From Massilia aurea (GTDB taxonomy: Bacteria; Pseudomonadota; Gammaproteobacteria; Burkholderiales; Burkholderiaceae_D): a stretch of DNA of 64,000 nucleotides. Positions 40,226-50,395 of the stretch are shown here, piece after piece (positions within the stretch are counted from its first letter, which is position 1; every line of letters begins with the position of its first letter). The stretch lies in NCBI RefSeq assembly GCF_014200505.1, contig NZ_JACHBX010000004.1, positions 372,001 to 436,000 of the forward strand, in the 5' to 3' direction. The notes below the pieces were generated by a model. It did no database searches, was not told the DNA's origin, and saw only the letters and a program-made list of their open reading frames with translations. A program made the position numbers and the translations under genes.

Positions 40226-41191
40226 TTATCCGGCAGTGGCAGTGGCAGGGGAAGTGCGTGCCGGCGGTGTGTCCTGGCCCAGCGTGCCGTGCAGGGCAAC
40301 CCAGCCATCCTGCTCGGCCCAGACGCCCAGCTTGATGAATGGCGCGTAGGCTGCAGCTACTTCGTCGGCCTGGCGTGCCAGCACGCCCGACAGCACGAGC
40401 GAACCGCCATCGGCCACGCGGCCAGCCAGCATCGGCGCCATCAGCTTCAAGGGGCTCGACAGGATGTTGGCCACGACGATGTCGAACTTGCCGCCCGCAT
40501 GGCGCGCATTGCCGGAAGTGGCAAACGTGTCAGGCAGGTAGAAGTCGATGGCGACGTTGTTGCGCTCGGCGTTGGCGCGTGCCGATTCGATCGCTTGCGG
40601 ATCGATGTCGACACCGGCCACGTCCTGCGACCCCAGCTTCTTGGCCACCATCGCCAGGATGCCCGAACCGCAGCCGTAGTCCAGCACCGACTTGCCCGGC
40701 GCAGGATGGGCTTCGAGCCACTCCATGCACAGGCGCGTCGTCGGATGGCTGCCGGTGCCGAAGGCCAGGCCCGGGTCCAGCTCGAGGATCAGGCCGTTCG
40801 GGTCCGGCGCGACGTGCCAGCTCGGCACGACCCAGATATTGGTGCCGATGTGGATCGGTTCGAACTGCGACTGCGTCAGGCGCACCCAGTCGGCGTCTTC
40901 CACCTTGCGGGTGGTGAACGCCGGCACGACGGGCAGACGGATCGCTTGCGCGGCCTCGGTGACGATCGCCAGCTGGTCGGCATCGGCATCGGTCAGCGCG
41001 ACGACGCGGCTATGGTCCCAGGCCGCTTCGGTCGGCTCCATGCCCGGCTCGCCGAACAGCGGCTTTTCGTCTTCGGTGCCTTCGTCGGCGTCTTCCACCG
41101 ACACCGACAGCGCGCCGGCTTCCATCAGGGCGTCCGACAGCGCTTCGGCGTGTTCGCGCGCCAGTTCGATGACGACTTCAGTCCAGCTCAT
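40226..41191 (-). CDS. prmA: Ribosomal protein L11 methyltransferase
   Basis: 321 aa from ATG 41191; a longer frame to 41581 overlaps accC out of frame and is rejected. Residues 1-~85 form the substrate-recognition domain; the SAM fold follows with [20 protein letters not shown] and [19 protein letters not shown] (motif I) and the NIL motif [11 protein letters not shown]. It trimethylates L11 lysines and N-terminus. It overlaps the accC stop by 4 nt (ATGA), and DUF3426 follows 4 nt later. Confidence 0.93.
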   Translation of the reverse strand: MSWTEVVIELAREHAEALSDALMEAGALSVSVEDADEGTEDEKPLFGEPGMEPTEAAWDHSRVVALTDADADQLAIVTEAAQAIRLPVVPAFTTRKVEDADWVRLTQSQFEPIHIGTNIWVVPSWHVAPDPNGLILELDPGLAFGTGSHPTTRLCMEWLEAHPAPGKSVLDYGCGSGILAMVAKKLGSQDVAGVDIDPQAIESARANAERNNVAIDFYLPDTFATSGNARHAGGKFDIVVANILSSPLKLMAPMLAGRVADGGSLVLSGVLARQADEVAAAYAPFIKLGVWAEQDGWVALHGTLGQDTPPARTSPATATAG

Positions 41192-42588
41192 TCGTTCACC
41201 TTGACTTCGGATTTGGCCGACAGCGCCGTTTCCTTCGGCAGGTCGGGCTTGGCGGCCAGTTTCTGCTCCAGGTAGTGGATGTTGGTGCCGCCTTCGATGA
41301 AGCGGGCGTCGACCATCAGTTCGCGGTGCAGCGGAATATTGGTCAGGATCCCCTCGACCACCATTTCGGACAGCGCGATCTGCATGCGGCGAATCGCCTG
41401 CTCGCGCGTGGCGCCGTACGCAATGACCTTGCCGATCATCGAATCGTAGTGCGGCGGCACGTAGTAGCCGGCGTACGAGTGCGAGTCGACGCGGATACCA
41501 GGGCCACCCGGCGGATGCCAGCTGGTGATGCGGCCCGGCGACGGCGTGAACTTGAACGGGTCTTCGGCGTTGATGCGGCACTCGATCGAGTGACCCGACA
41601 GCATGATGTCGCGCTGGCGGAACCGCAGCTTTTCGCCGCAGGCGATGCGGATCTGTTCCTGGACGATGTCGATCCCGGTGATCATCTCGGTGACCGGATG
41701 CTCGACCTGGATACGCGTGTTCATCTCGATGAAGTAGAACTCGCCATTCTCGTACAGGAATTCGAAGGTACCGGCGCCACGGTAGCCGATCTTGCGGCAG
41801 GCTTCGGCGCAGCGGTCACCGATCTTTTCGATCAGCTTGCGCGGGATGCCCGGCGCCGGCGCTTCTTCGATGACCTTCTGGTGGCGGCGCTGCATCGAGC
41901 AATCGCGCTCGCCGAGCCAGACGGCGTTTTTGTGTTCGTCGGCCAGGATCTGGATTTCCACGTGACGCGGATTTTCCAGATACTTCTCCATATAGACTTC
42001 CGGATTGCCAAAGGCGGCGCCGGCTTCGGTCTTGGTCATCGCCACGGCGTTGAGCAGGGCCGCTTCGGTGTGCACCACGCGCATGCCGCGCCCGCCGCCG
42101 CCACCGGCAGCCTTGATGATCACCGGGTAGCCGACGCGGCGCGCCGTCTGCACGATTTCTTTCGGGTCATCCGGCAGGGCGCCGTCCGAGCCTGGCACGC
42201 ACGGCACGCCGGCGCGGATCATGGCCTGCTTGGCCGAGACCTTGTCGCCCATCAGGCGGATCGATTCGGAACGCGGGCCGATGAAGACGAAGCCCGATTT
42301 CTCGACGCGCTCGGCGAAGTCGGCGTTTTCGGACAGGAAGCCGTAGCCCGGGTGAATCGCTTCGGCGTCGGTCACTTCGGCCGCGCTGATGATCGCGGGC
42401 ATGTTCAGATAGCTGAGGCTCGATTGCGCCGGGCCGATGCAGACCGACTCGTCCGCCAGTTTCACGTACTTGGCGTCCTTGTCGGCCTCGGAGTGCACGA
42501 CGACCGTCTTGATGCCCAGCTCGCGGCAGGCGCGCTGGATACGCAGCGCGATTTCACCACGGTTGGCGATGAGGATTTTTTCAAACAT
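41188..42588 (-). CDS. accC: Acetyl-CoA carboxylase biotin carboxylase subunit
   Basis: 466 aa. It carboxylates biotin on AccB with ATP and bicarbonate, the first step of malonyl-CoA synthesis. Start [17 protein letters not shown] is diagnostic. The ATP-grasp loop [13 protein letters not shown], the [14 protein letters not shown] region and [17 protein letters not shown] are intact. Slightly longer than E. coli AccC (449) through the C-terminal tail. accB lies 103 bp upstream, prmA overlaps downstream. Confidence 0.97.
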   Translation of the reverse strand: MFEKILIANRGEIALRIQRACRELGIKTVVVHSEADKDAKYVKLADESVCIGPAQSSLSYLNMPAIISAAEVTDAEAIHPGYGFLSENADFAERVEKSGFVFIGPRSESIRLMGDKVSAKQAMIRAGVPCVPGSDGALPDDPKEIVQTARRVGYPVIIKAAGGGGGRGMRVVHTEAALLNAVAMTKTEAGAAFGNPEVYMEKYLENPRHVEIQILADEHKNAVWLGERDCSMQRRHQKVIEEAPAPGIPRKLIEKIGDRCAEACRKIGYRGAGTFEFLYENGEFYFIEMNTRIQVEHPVTEMITGIDIVQEQIRIACGEKLRFRQRDIMLSGHSIECRINAEDPFKFTPSPGRITSWHPPGGPGIRVDSHSYAGYYVPPHYDSMIGKVIAYGATREQAIRRMQIALSEMVVEGILTNIPLHRELMVDARFIEGGTNIHYLEQKLAAKPDLPKETALSAKSEVKVNE

Positions 42589-42691
42589 GGTTGGTCCGGT
42601 GGTTCAGTGAAAACCGGCGCAGCTGAAAGACAAGCGGCGCCGGACACGTCATGGGTGAGCTGGTGGCAGGACTGCCGCCCAGCTTGAGGCT

Positions 42692-43150
42692 TTAGCCAAT
42701 CACGAACAGCGGCTGGCCGAATTCGACCGGCTGGCCGTTTTCCACGAGGATCTTGGTGACAACGCCCGAGACATCGGCGTCGATTTCGTTCAGGAGCTTC
42801 ATCGCTTCGATGATGCACAGCGTTTCGCCTTCCTTGATGTTCGAGCCCACTTCGACGAACGCGGCAGCGCCCGGTGCGGACGAACGGTAGAAGGTACCGA
42901 CCATCGGCGACTTGACGACGTGGCCGGTTGGCTCGGGGGCCACGACCGGTACTGCAGCGACAGGCGCGGCGGCCGGGGCTGGCGCCGCGAATTGTTGCAC
43001 GCCTTGTTGCGGCATCATCATCATCTGGCCTTGGCCAACAGCGGACGACTTGACGATGCGGACCTTGCTTTCGCCTTCGGTCACTTCGAGTTCGGCGATG
43101 TCCGATTCAGCGACCAGGTCGATCAAGGTCTTGAGTTTTCGTAGATCCAT
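42692..43150 (-). CDS. accB: Acetyl-CoA carboxylase biotin carboxyl carrier protein
   Basis: 152 aa. N-terminal [13 protein letters not shown], a Pro/Ala-rich linker (about 47-75), then the biotinyl domain with [10 protein letters not shown]; the biotin is expected on K118. Start ATG 43150. It carries CO2 from AccC to the carboxyltransferase AccAD. Located between aroQ and accC, in the order common in proteobacteria. Confidence 0.96.
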   Translation of the reverse strand: MDLRKLKTLIDLVAESDIAELEVTEGESKVRIVKSSAVGQGQMMMMPQQGVQQFAAPAPAAAPVAAVPVVAPEPTGHVVKSPMVGTFYRSSAPGAAAFVEVGSNIKEGETLCIIEAMKLLNEIDADVSGVVTKILVENGQPVEFGQPLFVIG

Positions 43151-43244
43151 GTGAAACCCCTTGGAATTATTCGTTTTAGAGAGCAGGCCGGCGCGTCAAA
43201 CAGGCCGCGCAGCCGCTGATACATGAAGTTGACGTAGATTAACG

Positions 43245-43676
43245 CTATTTAAGTGCGAAGTCGATGGCAAACCTGTATCCGTCCGGCCCCAGTCCGCAGA
43301 TCACGCCACGCGCGATGCCAGAGAGATAGGAATGCTGCCGGAACGATTCGCGGGCATGCACGTTCGACACGTGCACCTCGACGAATGGAATGGCCACCGA
43401 CGCGAACGCATCGCGCAGTGCTACGCTGGTATGGGTCAAGCCACCAGGATTGATCACGATAAAATCCACGCCTTCGGTGCGTGCGGCGTGGATGCGATCG
43501 ATCAGGGCGCCCTCATGGTTGCTCTGGAAATGCTCCAGTGCTGCGCCGGCGTTCGTGGCTTGTGCAACTGCTGCGTTCTCGATGTCGGCCAAGGTCGTCG
43601 TGCCGTACACCGCAGGCTCGCGCGTCCCCAATAAATTGAGGTTGGGGCCGTTGAGAAGCAGTAGCTTTTTCGCCAT
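43245..43676 (-). CDS. aroQ: Type II 3-dehydroquinate dehydratase
   Basis: 143 aa. It dehydrates 3-dehydroquinate in the shikimate pathway. The N-terminus [17 protein letters not shown] includes the catalytic tyrosine (Y24) on the flexible lid; [15 protein letters not shown] and the [15 protein letters not shown] strand carry the other active-site residues. Forms a dodecamer in the family. It sits 94 bp upstream of accB in the same operon. Confidence 0.95.
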   Translation of the reverse strand: MAKKLLLLNGPNLNLLGTREPAVYGTTTLADIENAAVAQATNAGAALEHFQSNHEGALIDRIHAARTEGVDFIVINPGGLTHTSVALRDAFASVAIPFVEVHVSNVHARESFRQHSYLSGIARGVICGLGPDGYRFAIDFALK

Positions 43677-43808
43677 AATGAGAGTCTGGTAGCCCGAAAG
43701 TCAGGCATTGTGCCGCCTAGCTCGGCTGTTGGCAAGCGGTAAAATTGCTGGTGTTTAGCCGAAATTGGCCGCAATTGCAAATCGTACGATCGTTCGTTAA
43801 AAGCCCGA

Positions 43809-44375
43809 TCAACCCTTCAATTTGGCCAGGTCAGCGCGCAATTCGTCGAACTTGAGCTTGCCAATATACGTCTTGAGCACTTGCCCGTCGGCGCCAATCA
43901 GTACAGTGTACGGTAAGCCGCCCATCGTGTTGCCCAATTCCTTCGACAGCTCGGTCCCGCCCATGCCCGCCACGTAGAGTGGATAGGCAATCTGGTGCTT
44001 GGCGGCGAATTCGCTCATGTTCGTTGGCGAATCGATGCCGATGCCGATCACATTGAAATGCTTTCCCTTGTCTTCGCCCGCCAGGTGCGACAGCTCCGGC
44101 ATTTCCTGCACGCACGGACCGCACCAGGTCGCCCAGAAATTCACCAGGAGAGGCTTGCCCTTCCACTGGGCCAGCGGCTGCGGTTCACCCGCCAGATTGT
44201 TGAGCGACTGCGCATACAGGTTGGTGACGGCATTGGTCACCGCACCGGCGCCGGCAGTCGTGCTGATCTGGGGGGAGGCCGGCGCCGGCGCCTTCTTGTA
44301 GAGCGCAACGACGGCGCCCATCACGCCGAAGAGCGCGGCCACTGCCACATAGGTGGCCAGATGTTTCTTGTTCAT
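43809..44375 (-). CDS. TlpA-family thioredoxin-like protein
   Basis: 188 aa. An N-terminal helix (9-25) anchors the protein or acts as a signal; the thioredoxin domain has WCGPC (C85, C88) and a cis-Pro region in GGLPYTVLIG. Expected in the periplasm as a reductase for cytochrome c apo-proteins or other thiols. The start overlaps the stop of the upstream gene by 4 nt, and aroQ is 132 bp downstream. Confidence 0.88.
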   Translation of the reverse strand: MNKKHLATYVAVAALFGVMGAVVALYKKAPAPASPQISTTAGAGAVTNAVTNLYAQSLNNLAGEPQPLAQWKGKPLLVNFWATWCGPCVQEMPELSHLAGEDKGKHFNVIGIGIDSPTNMSEFAAKHQIAYPLYVAGMGGTELSKELGNTMGGLPYTVLIGADGQVLKTYIGKLKFDELRADLAKLKG

Positions 44376-45016
44376 TCGTTCTGTTCCAGTGTTGAGTCGG
44401 CAGCGATCAGCGCGCGCAGGCCGGCAGCGTCGAGACGTTGCGGGCGGCCATCCGCGCGCGGCTTGAGCGCGCCGCGCAGGTCTTGGTATTCAAACAATTG
44501 CGCATGCACAGTTTCCTTCATCCACGGGAAACTGACGGTCTCGACGGGCGCATGGCGCCCCCCTTTGAAATGCGGGGTTTCCGAGATCTCGATATTAACA
44601 TTGCGATTCAGCAGATAGATCTGCACTTCTTTCGCGCTGTCGGCGAACAATTGCAGGTGGATATCGTCATGCTCGCCAGCGGTGCCTTGCAGCACCGGGC
44701 CCGTGATGTACGGATTGAAGTCGGCGAGCGCCTCCATTACCTGCAGCGCGGTGGCGCGCAATTGCGCCAGGCGCTCGCTGTGGTCCGGGCCGCCGAACAG
44801 TGCCAGATACTTGCGCACTTCGTCTTCGACCTGGATGTCGTCGGGCATCATATTGGGAACAGGCTGGTTCACGCCGAGCACCTGGCGGGCCGCCTTGCGG
44901 CGCGCGGTATCGATGTCGGCGCCATCCTGGGCAACCATGCGCGCAGCCACGAGGGCGATCTCGGCGCGCAATTGAATGAGATCGTTGTTCAAGTTCGGCA
45001 TCATGATCGAGATCAT
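44372..45016 (-). CDS. Conserved-looking protein, possible nucleotidyltransferase-like fold
   Basis: 214 aa from the ATG at 45016 as drawn; starts at 45004, 45001 or 45067 are also possible, because none has a clear ribosome binding site. The central stretch YITGPVLQGTAGEHDDIHLQLF with the two Asp resembles the nucleotidyltransferase GS...D.D pattern, though weakly. No signal or membrane segment. Overlaps tlpA by 4 nt, so it heads the leftward operon, and it is divergent from mpl. I do not know its function. Confidence 0.6.
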   Translation of the reverse strand: MISIMMPNLNNDLIQLRAEIALVAARMVAQDGADIDTARRKAARQVLGVNQPVPNMMPDDIQVEDEVRKYLALFGGPDHSERLAQLRATALQVMEALADFNPYITGPVLQGTAGEHDDIHLQLFADSAKEVQIYLLNRNVNIEISETPHFKGGRHAPVETVSFPWMKETVHAQLFEYQDLRGALKPRADGRPQRLDAAGLRALIAADSTLEQNE

Positions 45017-45092
45017 ACTCTGAACGGAAAACAGCTGCGGCTCGGGTAGAATCCCGGTTTCGTCCATTTACATCGCACCCGCGCACCTTCCC

Positions 45093-46469
45093 ATGCACAT
45101 TCATATTCTCGGCATTTGCGGCACCTTCATGGGTGGCCTGGCGGTCCTGGCCAAGGAAGCCGGTCACCGCGTGACCGGTTGCGACGCCAACGTCTATCCA
45201 CCGATGAGCACGCAGTTGCAAGCCCAGGGGATTGAGCTGATCCAGGGCTACGGCCCGGAGCAGGTGTCGCTGAATCCCGATCTGTATGTGGTCGGCAATG
45301 TGATGACGCGCGGGAACCCGCTGATCGAGGAAATCCTGAACCGCGGCTTGCCGTATATGTCGGGTCCGCAGTGGATCGGTGAGCATATCCTGCGCGAAAA
45401 ATGGGTGCTGGCCGTGGCCGGTACGCACGGCAAGACGACGACCACATCGATGCTGGCCTGGATCCTGGAAGATGCCGGCTATGCGCCGGGCTTCCTGATC
45501 GGCGGCGTGCCGATGAACTTCGGCGTCTCGGCGCGCCTGCATGGCGACAAGCCGTCCGACTTCTTCGTCATCGAAGCCGATGAGTACGATACGGCGTTCT
45601 TCGACAAGCGCAGCAAGTTCGTGCACTACCACGCCAAGACGGCTGTGCTGAACAACCTGGAATACGACCACGCCGACATCTTCCCGGACATCGGCGCCAT
45701 CGAAACCCAGTTCCACCACCTGGTGCGCACCGTGCCGGGCGTGGGTCGCCTGGTCGTCAATGGCGACGAAGCGTCGATCGGGCGCGTGCTCAAGCGCGGT
45801 TGCTGGAGCGAGAAGGAAAGCTTCGGCGGCGCCGATGGCGTCGACTGGACGATGGTCGAGCATCCGGGCGGCGCGAGCTTTGACGTCATCTTCAAGGGCG
45901 CGCCGCAAGGCACCGTGCACTGGGACCTGACCGGCAAGCACAACCGCTCGAACGCGCTGGCCGCGATTGCCGCCGCACGCCACGTCGGCGTGCCGGTCGC
46001 GCAGGCCATCGAATCGCTGGCCCGCTTCGAGAACGTCAAGCGCCGCATGGAAGTGCGCGGTGTGGTCAACAACATCACCGTGTATGACGACTTCGCGCAC
46101 CACCCGACGGCGATTGCCACCACGGTCGGCGGCCTGCGCCAGAAGCTGGGCGCGCAGGGTTCTGGTCGCATCCTGGCCGTGCTCGAGCCGCGCTCGAACA
46201 CGATGAAGCTAGGCGCGATGAAGGATGCGCTGCCGGGCAGCCTGAAGGATGCCGACCTGGTGTTCGGCTTCGGCAGCCAGCAGGCGCTGGGCTGGTCGCT
46301 GGCCGATGCGTTCAAGCCGATGGGCACGATCGCGCACAGCTTCGACCAGATCGACTATATGGTGCAGGCCATCGTCCAGCAGGCGCAGCCGGGCGACCAT
46401 ATCCTGGTCATGAGCAATGGCGGCTTCGGCGGCGTGCACCAGAAGCTGCTGGACGCGCTGGCCCCATGA
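45093..46469 (+). CDS. mpl: UDP-N-acetylmuramate:tripeptide ligase (Mpl)
   Basis: 458 aa Mur-ligase. It joins recycled L-Ala-gamma-D-Glu-meso-DAP to UDP-MurNAc, bypassing MurC-E. MHIHILGICGTFMGGLAVLA is the Mpl-specific N-terminus. The ATP P-loop AGTHGKTTTTSML, NNLEYDHADIF and the HPTAIATTVGGLR region are all present. It overlaps the next gene by 4 nt (ATGA), the first of three coupled genes. Confidence 0.94.
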   Translation: MHIHILGICGTFMGGLAVLAKEAGHRVTGCDANVYPPMSTQLQAQGIELIQGYGPEQVSLNPDLYVVGNVMTRGNPLIEEILNRGLPYMSGPQWIGEHILREKWVLAVAGTHGKTTTTSMLAWILEDAGYAPGFLIGGVPMNFGVSARLHGDKPSDFFVIEADEYDTAFFDKRSKFVHYHAKTAVLNNLEYDHADIFPDIGAIETQFHHLVRTVPGVGRLVVNGDEASIGRVLKRGCWSEKESFGGADGVDWTMVEHPGGASFDVIFKGAPQGTVHWDLTGKHNRSNALAAIAAARHVGVPVAQAIESLARFENVKRRMEVRGVVNNITVYDDFAHHPTAIATTVGGLRQKLGAQGSGRILAVLEPRSNTMKLGAMKDALPGSLKDADLVFGFGSQQALGWSLADAFKPMGTIAHSFDQIDYMVQAIVQQAQPGDHILVMSNGGFGGVHQKLLDALAP

Positions 46470-47083
46470 CGTCGGCGCCACATTTGCCACCGTACCTTCT
46501 TTATTTGCACGGCTTTCGCTCGTCGCCCAAATCGATGAAGGCGCGCGTCGTGCAGGCGGCGCTCGAAGAGCGCGGCTTGCTCGACCGCCTGATCTGCCCG
46601 CAATTGCCGGCGTCGCCAAAGGCCGCGTTTGCGCTGGCGCTGGACCTGGCCGCGCAGCATGCCCCGGGCAATCTCGCCATCGTCGGCTCGTCGCTCGGCG
46701 GCTTCTATGCGTGCGCGCTGGCCGAGCGCCTGGGCGTGCCGGCCGTCGTCATCAATCCGTCGGTCGACCCGACCCGCAACCTCGAACACCACGTGGGTGT
46801 GACGACCAACTGGCATTCGGACGAACCGTTCGAGTTTCGCCCCGAGTACATCGATGAACTCAAGGCGCTGCGCGTCGCGGCCATCACGCAGCCTGGACGG
46901 TATTTGCTGCTGGCGGCCACGGGCGACGAAGTGCTCGACTACCGCGACATGGTGGCGCACTATGCCGGCGCGCGCCAGCACGTGATCTACGGCAGCGACC
47001 ATGCAGTGTCGGAGTTTCCGATGTATGTCGACGAAGTGCTGGCGTTCTGCGGCATGGACGTCGACGGAGACCCGGTGCAGTGA
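46466..47083 (+). CDS. YqiA-like alpha/beta-hydrolase esterase
   Basis: 205 aa. The oxyanion loop LLYLHGFRSSP, nucleophile elbow GSSLGGFYA and the late DEVLDY and SDHAVSEF (His) segments give a Ser-Asp-His triad. YqiA-like proteins hydrolyse acyl esters, with palmitoyl-CoA favoured in E. coli. ATG 46466 overlaps the mpl stop by 4 nt. Confidence 0.86.
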   Translation: MTSAPHLPPYLLYLHGFRSSPKSMKARVVQAALEERGLLDRLICPQLPASPKAAFALALDLAAQHAPGNLAIVGSSLGGFYACALAERLGVPAVVINPSVDPTRNLEHHVGVTTNWHSDEPFEFRPEYIDELKALRVAAITQPGRYLLLAATGDEVLDYRDMVAHYAGARQHVIYGSDHAVSEFPMYVDEVLAFCGMDVDGDPVQ

Positions 47084-47667
47084 GGAACCGTTCGCTGCGC
47101 CTGGCCGCCTGGCAGCCGCATGCGCGCGCCGTGCGTGCTTCTGCACCAATGCACGACTGGCTCGTCACGCCCGGCTCGCTGACCGCGCGCCTGGTCGCCA
47201 GCAGCGACGCGTTCCGCGTGCGCCGCCTGCACCAGCACAGTGCCGTGTGCCTGGCCGACGAAGCGGCGGCGATCGGTCTGGCGCGGCCGCAACGGGTCTG
47301 GGAACGCGAAGTGCTGCTCGTCTGCGACGGCACGCCGGTGGTCTTTGCCCACACGGTCGTGCCGCCCGATGCCGACGCGAGCGACTGGCCGCTGTTTTCG
47401 GCGCTGGGTGAACGTTCGCTCGGCTCGACCCTGTTTTACGATCCGCTCGTGCGGCGCGGATCACTTGAATTTGCGCGCCTGGGCGCCGACCATCCGCTGG
47501 TGCGCCGCGCACATGCGGCTATTGGCGGCGCGGGCGCCCAACAGCCGATTTACCATGCGCGGCGCTGCGTCTATCGCCGCCGTCAAGGCCTGCTCCTGGT
47601 CACCGAGGTATTCTTGCCGGCGGTGCTCAGCCTGGGAGCGGGCGCAACCACGAACAACACAGAATAA
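47080..47667 (+). CDS. ubiC: Chorismate lyase (UbiC)
   Basis: 195 aa. It removes pyruvate from chorismate to give 4-hydroxybenzoate, the ubiquinone precursor. RLHQHSAVCLADE, WEREVLLVCDG, LGSTLFYD and YHARRCVYRRRQGLLLVTEVFLP fit UbiC. GTG start at 47080 overlaps the previous stop by 4 nt; the next gene starts 2 nt after this one. Chorismate, also the end of the aroE/aroQ branch, links this gene to its neighbours. Confidence 0.88.
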   Translation: MRNRSLRLAAWQPHARAVRASAPMHDWLVTPGSLTARLVASSDAFRVRRLHQHSAVCLADEAAAIGLARPQRVWEREVLLVCDGTPVVFAHTVVPPDADASDWPLFSALGERSLGSTLFYDPLVRRGSLEFARLGADHPLVRRAHAAIGGAGAQQPIYHARRCVYRRRQGLLLVTEVFLPAVLSLGAGATTNNTE

Positions 47668-47669
47668 TC

Positions 47670-49736
47670 ATGAATGTATTTTTTGAGGAATCGGGCGACT
47701 TCAAGGTCGGCGCCATCCTGTCGCAAGCCGGCGAGGCATACCAGGTCGAACTGGCCAGCGGCAAGCGCACCAAGGTCAAGACGCGCGACGTCCTGCTGCA
47801 ATTTGAAAAGCCCAGCCCGCAAGAGCTGATGGACGCGGCCAAGGCCGTGGCGGCGGACGTCGACCTCGAGTTCCTGTGGGAAGTCGCGGGCGAAGAAGAA
47901 TTCGGCTTTGCCGAGCTGGGCGCCGAATACTTCGGCCACGCGCCGCTGCCGCACGAAGCGGCTGGTCTCGTGCTGACGCTGCACGGCTCGCCGATCTACT
48001 TCTACAAGAAGGGCCGTGGCCGCTACAAGGCCGCGCCGGAAGCTTCGCTCAAGGCCGCGCTGGCCGGTATCGAAAAGAAAAAACAGCAGGCCATCATCCA
48101 GGCCGGGTATGTCGACGAACTGAAAGCGGGCAAGCTGCCCGAATCGATGCAGCCGCTCGTGCACCAGCTGCTGTTCAAGCCCGACAAGAACACGATTGAA
48201 TACAAGGCGTTCGAGGCTGCGGCTAACGAACTGCAGACCAACCCGGCACGCCTGATGCTGGACGTCGGCGGCCTGGCCTCGCCCAAAGACCTGCACATGG
48301 GCCGCTTCCTGTTCGAGAACTTCCCGCGCGGCGCCGGTTTTGCGCCGGTGGACGTACCAACAGCGCCGACCGACCTGCCGCGCGCCGACGTTGCCGCGTT
48401 CTCGATCGACGACGTGACCACGACCGAGATCGACGATGCGTTCTCCGTCGTCAAGCTCGACGATGGCACCGTGCGCGTGGGTATCCACATCGCCGCGCCG
48501 GGCTTGGCCGTGCGTCCGGACGATGCGATCGACAAGATCGCCCGCGCGCGCATGTCGACCGTGTACATGCCGGGTGACAAGATCACGATGCTGCCGGACG
48601 AGGTGGTCAATGCGTTCACGCTGGCCGAGGGCAATGATTGCCCGGCGCTGTCGCTGTACGCAGTGCTCAATCCCGAAGACTGGAGCGTGGTGTCGACGAC
48701 GACGCGCGCCGAGCTGGTGCCGATCAAGAGCAATCTGCGCCACAACGATCTGGATGACCTGGTCAATGAAGAAACGCTGGCTAGCGGCGAGGGCGAGTAT
48801 CCGCACAAGGAAGAGCTGGGCCAGTTGTGGCAGTGGGCCTTGCAGCTGGAAGCCGGCCGCATGGCAAAGCGCGAAGCTTTTGGCCTCAAGCCCGAGCAAG
48901 CCAACCGCATGGACTTCAATTTCTACGTCGAGGACGACGTGGTCTCGATCGTGCGCCGCAAGCGCGGCGCGCCGCTCGACAAGATCGTTGCCGAGCTGAT
49001 GATCTTTGCCAACAGCACCTGGGGCAAGCTGCTGCACGACTCGGGCGTACCGGGCATCTACCGCTCGCAGGGGCCGGGCGCTGGCGGCTGGGCCGCCAAG
49101 ATGCAGGTGCGCATGGTCACGCACGCCGCGCCGCACCAGGGCCTGGGCGTGGACCAGTACGCATGGAGCACGTCACCACTGCGCCGCTATACCGACCTGG
49201 TCAACCAGTGGCAGATCATCGCAGCGGCCGAAAACGGCGTCACCGCGCCGCTCGTCGCGCCATTCAAGCACCGCGATGCGACGCTGTTCTCGATCGTGTC
49301 GAGCTTCGACGCGGCGTACGCGGCCTACAACGAGTTCCAGCAGAATATGGAACGCTACTGGTGCCTGCGCTGGCTGGGGCAGGAGGGCGTCAAGATGGTC
49401 GACGCCGTCGTGCTCAAGGACGAACTCGTGCGCCTGACCGACGTGCCGCTGGTGGTGCGCCTGCCAGGCATGTCGCAGGTGGCGCGCGGCGCGCAGGTCA
49501 AGCTCGACATCGTCCGCTGGGACGAGATCGAACTGAATCTTGAAGCGCGTTTGCTGGAAGTGGCAAGCGCCGCGCCGGATGCGGCTATCGCCGATGAAGA
49601 GGACACGGAAGCCGACACCGGCGAAGCAGCAGCGGCCGAAGCGGTGGAAGCGGAAGGCGCGGTTGCCATGGTGGAAACGGCTGACGTGACGGAGCCAGCG
49701 TCATCAGCGACGCCGTCCAGTACCTCGGCACCATAA
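47670..49736 (+). CDS. RNase II-family exoribonuclease
   Basis: 688 aa. It degrades RNA 3' to 5'. The RNB catalytic domain has the DDVTTTEIDDAFSV box with the metal-binding Asp residues (around residues 248-262), and a second conserved RSQGPGAGGW...YAWSTSPLRRYTDLVN segment near 470-515. The C-terminus ends in an acidic Ala/Glu-rich tail (about 640-688) instead of a clear S1 domain. It may be RNase II or a VacB-like relative; the gene name is left open. Confidence 0.85.
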   Translation: MNVFFEESGDFKVGAILSQAGEAYQVELASGKRTKVKTRDVLLQFEKPSPQELMDAAKAVAADVDLEFLWEVAGEEEFGFAELGAEYFGHAPLPHEAAGLVLTLHGSPIYFYKKGRGRYKAAPEASLKAALAGIEKKKQQAIIQAGYVDELKAGKLPESMQPLVHQLLFKPDKNTIEYKAFEAAANELQTNPARLMLDVGGLASPKDLHMGRFLFENFPRGAGFAPVDVPTAPTDLPRADVAAFSIDDVTTTEIDDAFSVVKLDDGTVRVGIHIAAPGLAVRPDDAIDKIARARMSTVYMPGDKITMLPDEVVNAFTLAEGNDCPALSLYAVLNPEDWSVVSTTTRAELVPIKSNLRHNDLDDLVNEETLASGEGEYPHKEELGQLWQWALQLEAGRMAKREAFGLKPEQANRMDFNFYVEDDVVSIVRRKRGAPLDKIVAELMIFANSTWGKLLHDSGVPGIYRSQGPGAGGWAAKMQVRMVTHAAPHQGLGVDQYAWSTSPLRRYTDLVNQWQIIAAAENGVTAPLVAPFKHRDATLFSIVSSFDAAYAAYNEFQQNMERYWCLRWLGQEGVKMVDAVVLKDELVRLTDVPLVVRLPGMSQVARGAQVKLDIVRWDEIELNLEARLLEVASAAPDAAIADEEDTEADTGEAAAAEAVEAEGAVAMVETADVTEPASSATPSSTSAP

Positions 49737-49841
49737 TGGATTTGGCGAAAGATGCCGAAGGCATGGACGGCATCTGAAGCCGCAGGCTTTGGGGCCGTTG
49801 GCAAGGAGGCTGAGTGCGGGATGTTGCAGATCGCCCGCTGC

Positions 49842-50144
49842 TCAGGCTTCCAGCTTGCGCCCTCGTAGCCACCACGCCAACGGCGCAATGACACCCGCAA
49901 CGATGGACGGGTAGAAGATCAGCGCGAACGCCTTGTCAATGCTGATAGTCTGAGCGAAGAGGAAGATCGCCAGCCAGACAAGTACCGCAACCGACAGGGT
50001 CGAACCAATTGCGATGAGAAGGTATTTCAAGGTACTGAGGATGGCTTTCATGGTTTGAATGGTTCCATTGATGGGCAATGCGTTCCGCCCCGTATGGACT
50101 GTCGAAAACAATGCCACTTGCCGTGACCATGCATCGTTCGCCAT
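49842..50144 (-). CDS. Small membrane protein
   Basis: 100 aa with two membrane helices (about 37-60 and 70-92) followed by a short basic tail. I kept ATG 50144 because GGAG sits 6 nt before it; an internal ATG at 50051 would give 69 aa and keep both helices. No recognised family. Flanked by 100-250 bp gaps with no visible operon. Confidence 0.5.
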   Translation of the reverse strand: MANDAWSRQVALFSTVHTGRNALPINGTIQTMKAILSTLKYLLIAIGSTLSVAVLVWLAIFLFAQTISIDKAFALIFYPSIVAGVIAPLAWWLRGRKLEA

Positions 50145-50395
50145 GTGGCTCTCCGTTGTGAGTTGGATAAGACCGACGATTATTTACCCTGTATGACGCT
50201 GTAGGCTTGTCACGAGTCAGGGGGCGTAGGTGCCTGAGATCAAGCGGACATTGAAGGATTGGCAAGGCTATTCAACCCTCTGGCTGATATTGTTGAACGC
50301 ACCACGTTATCCCGCACGCCAATTCCACCTCCCCCTATGGGTTCGCCTCAGGTTAGAATGAATCAATTCTCCGATTCAATTCTCACCCGCAGCGC

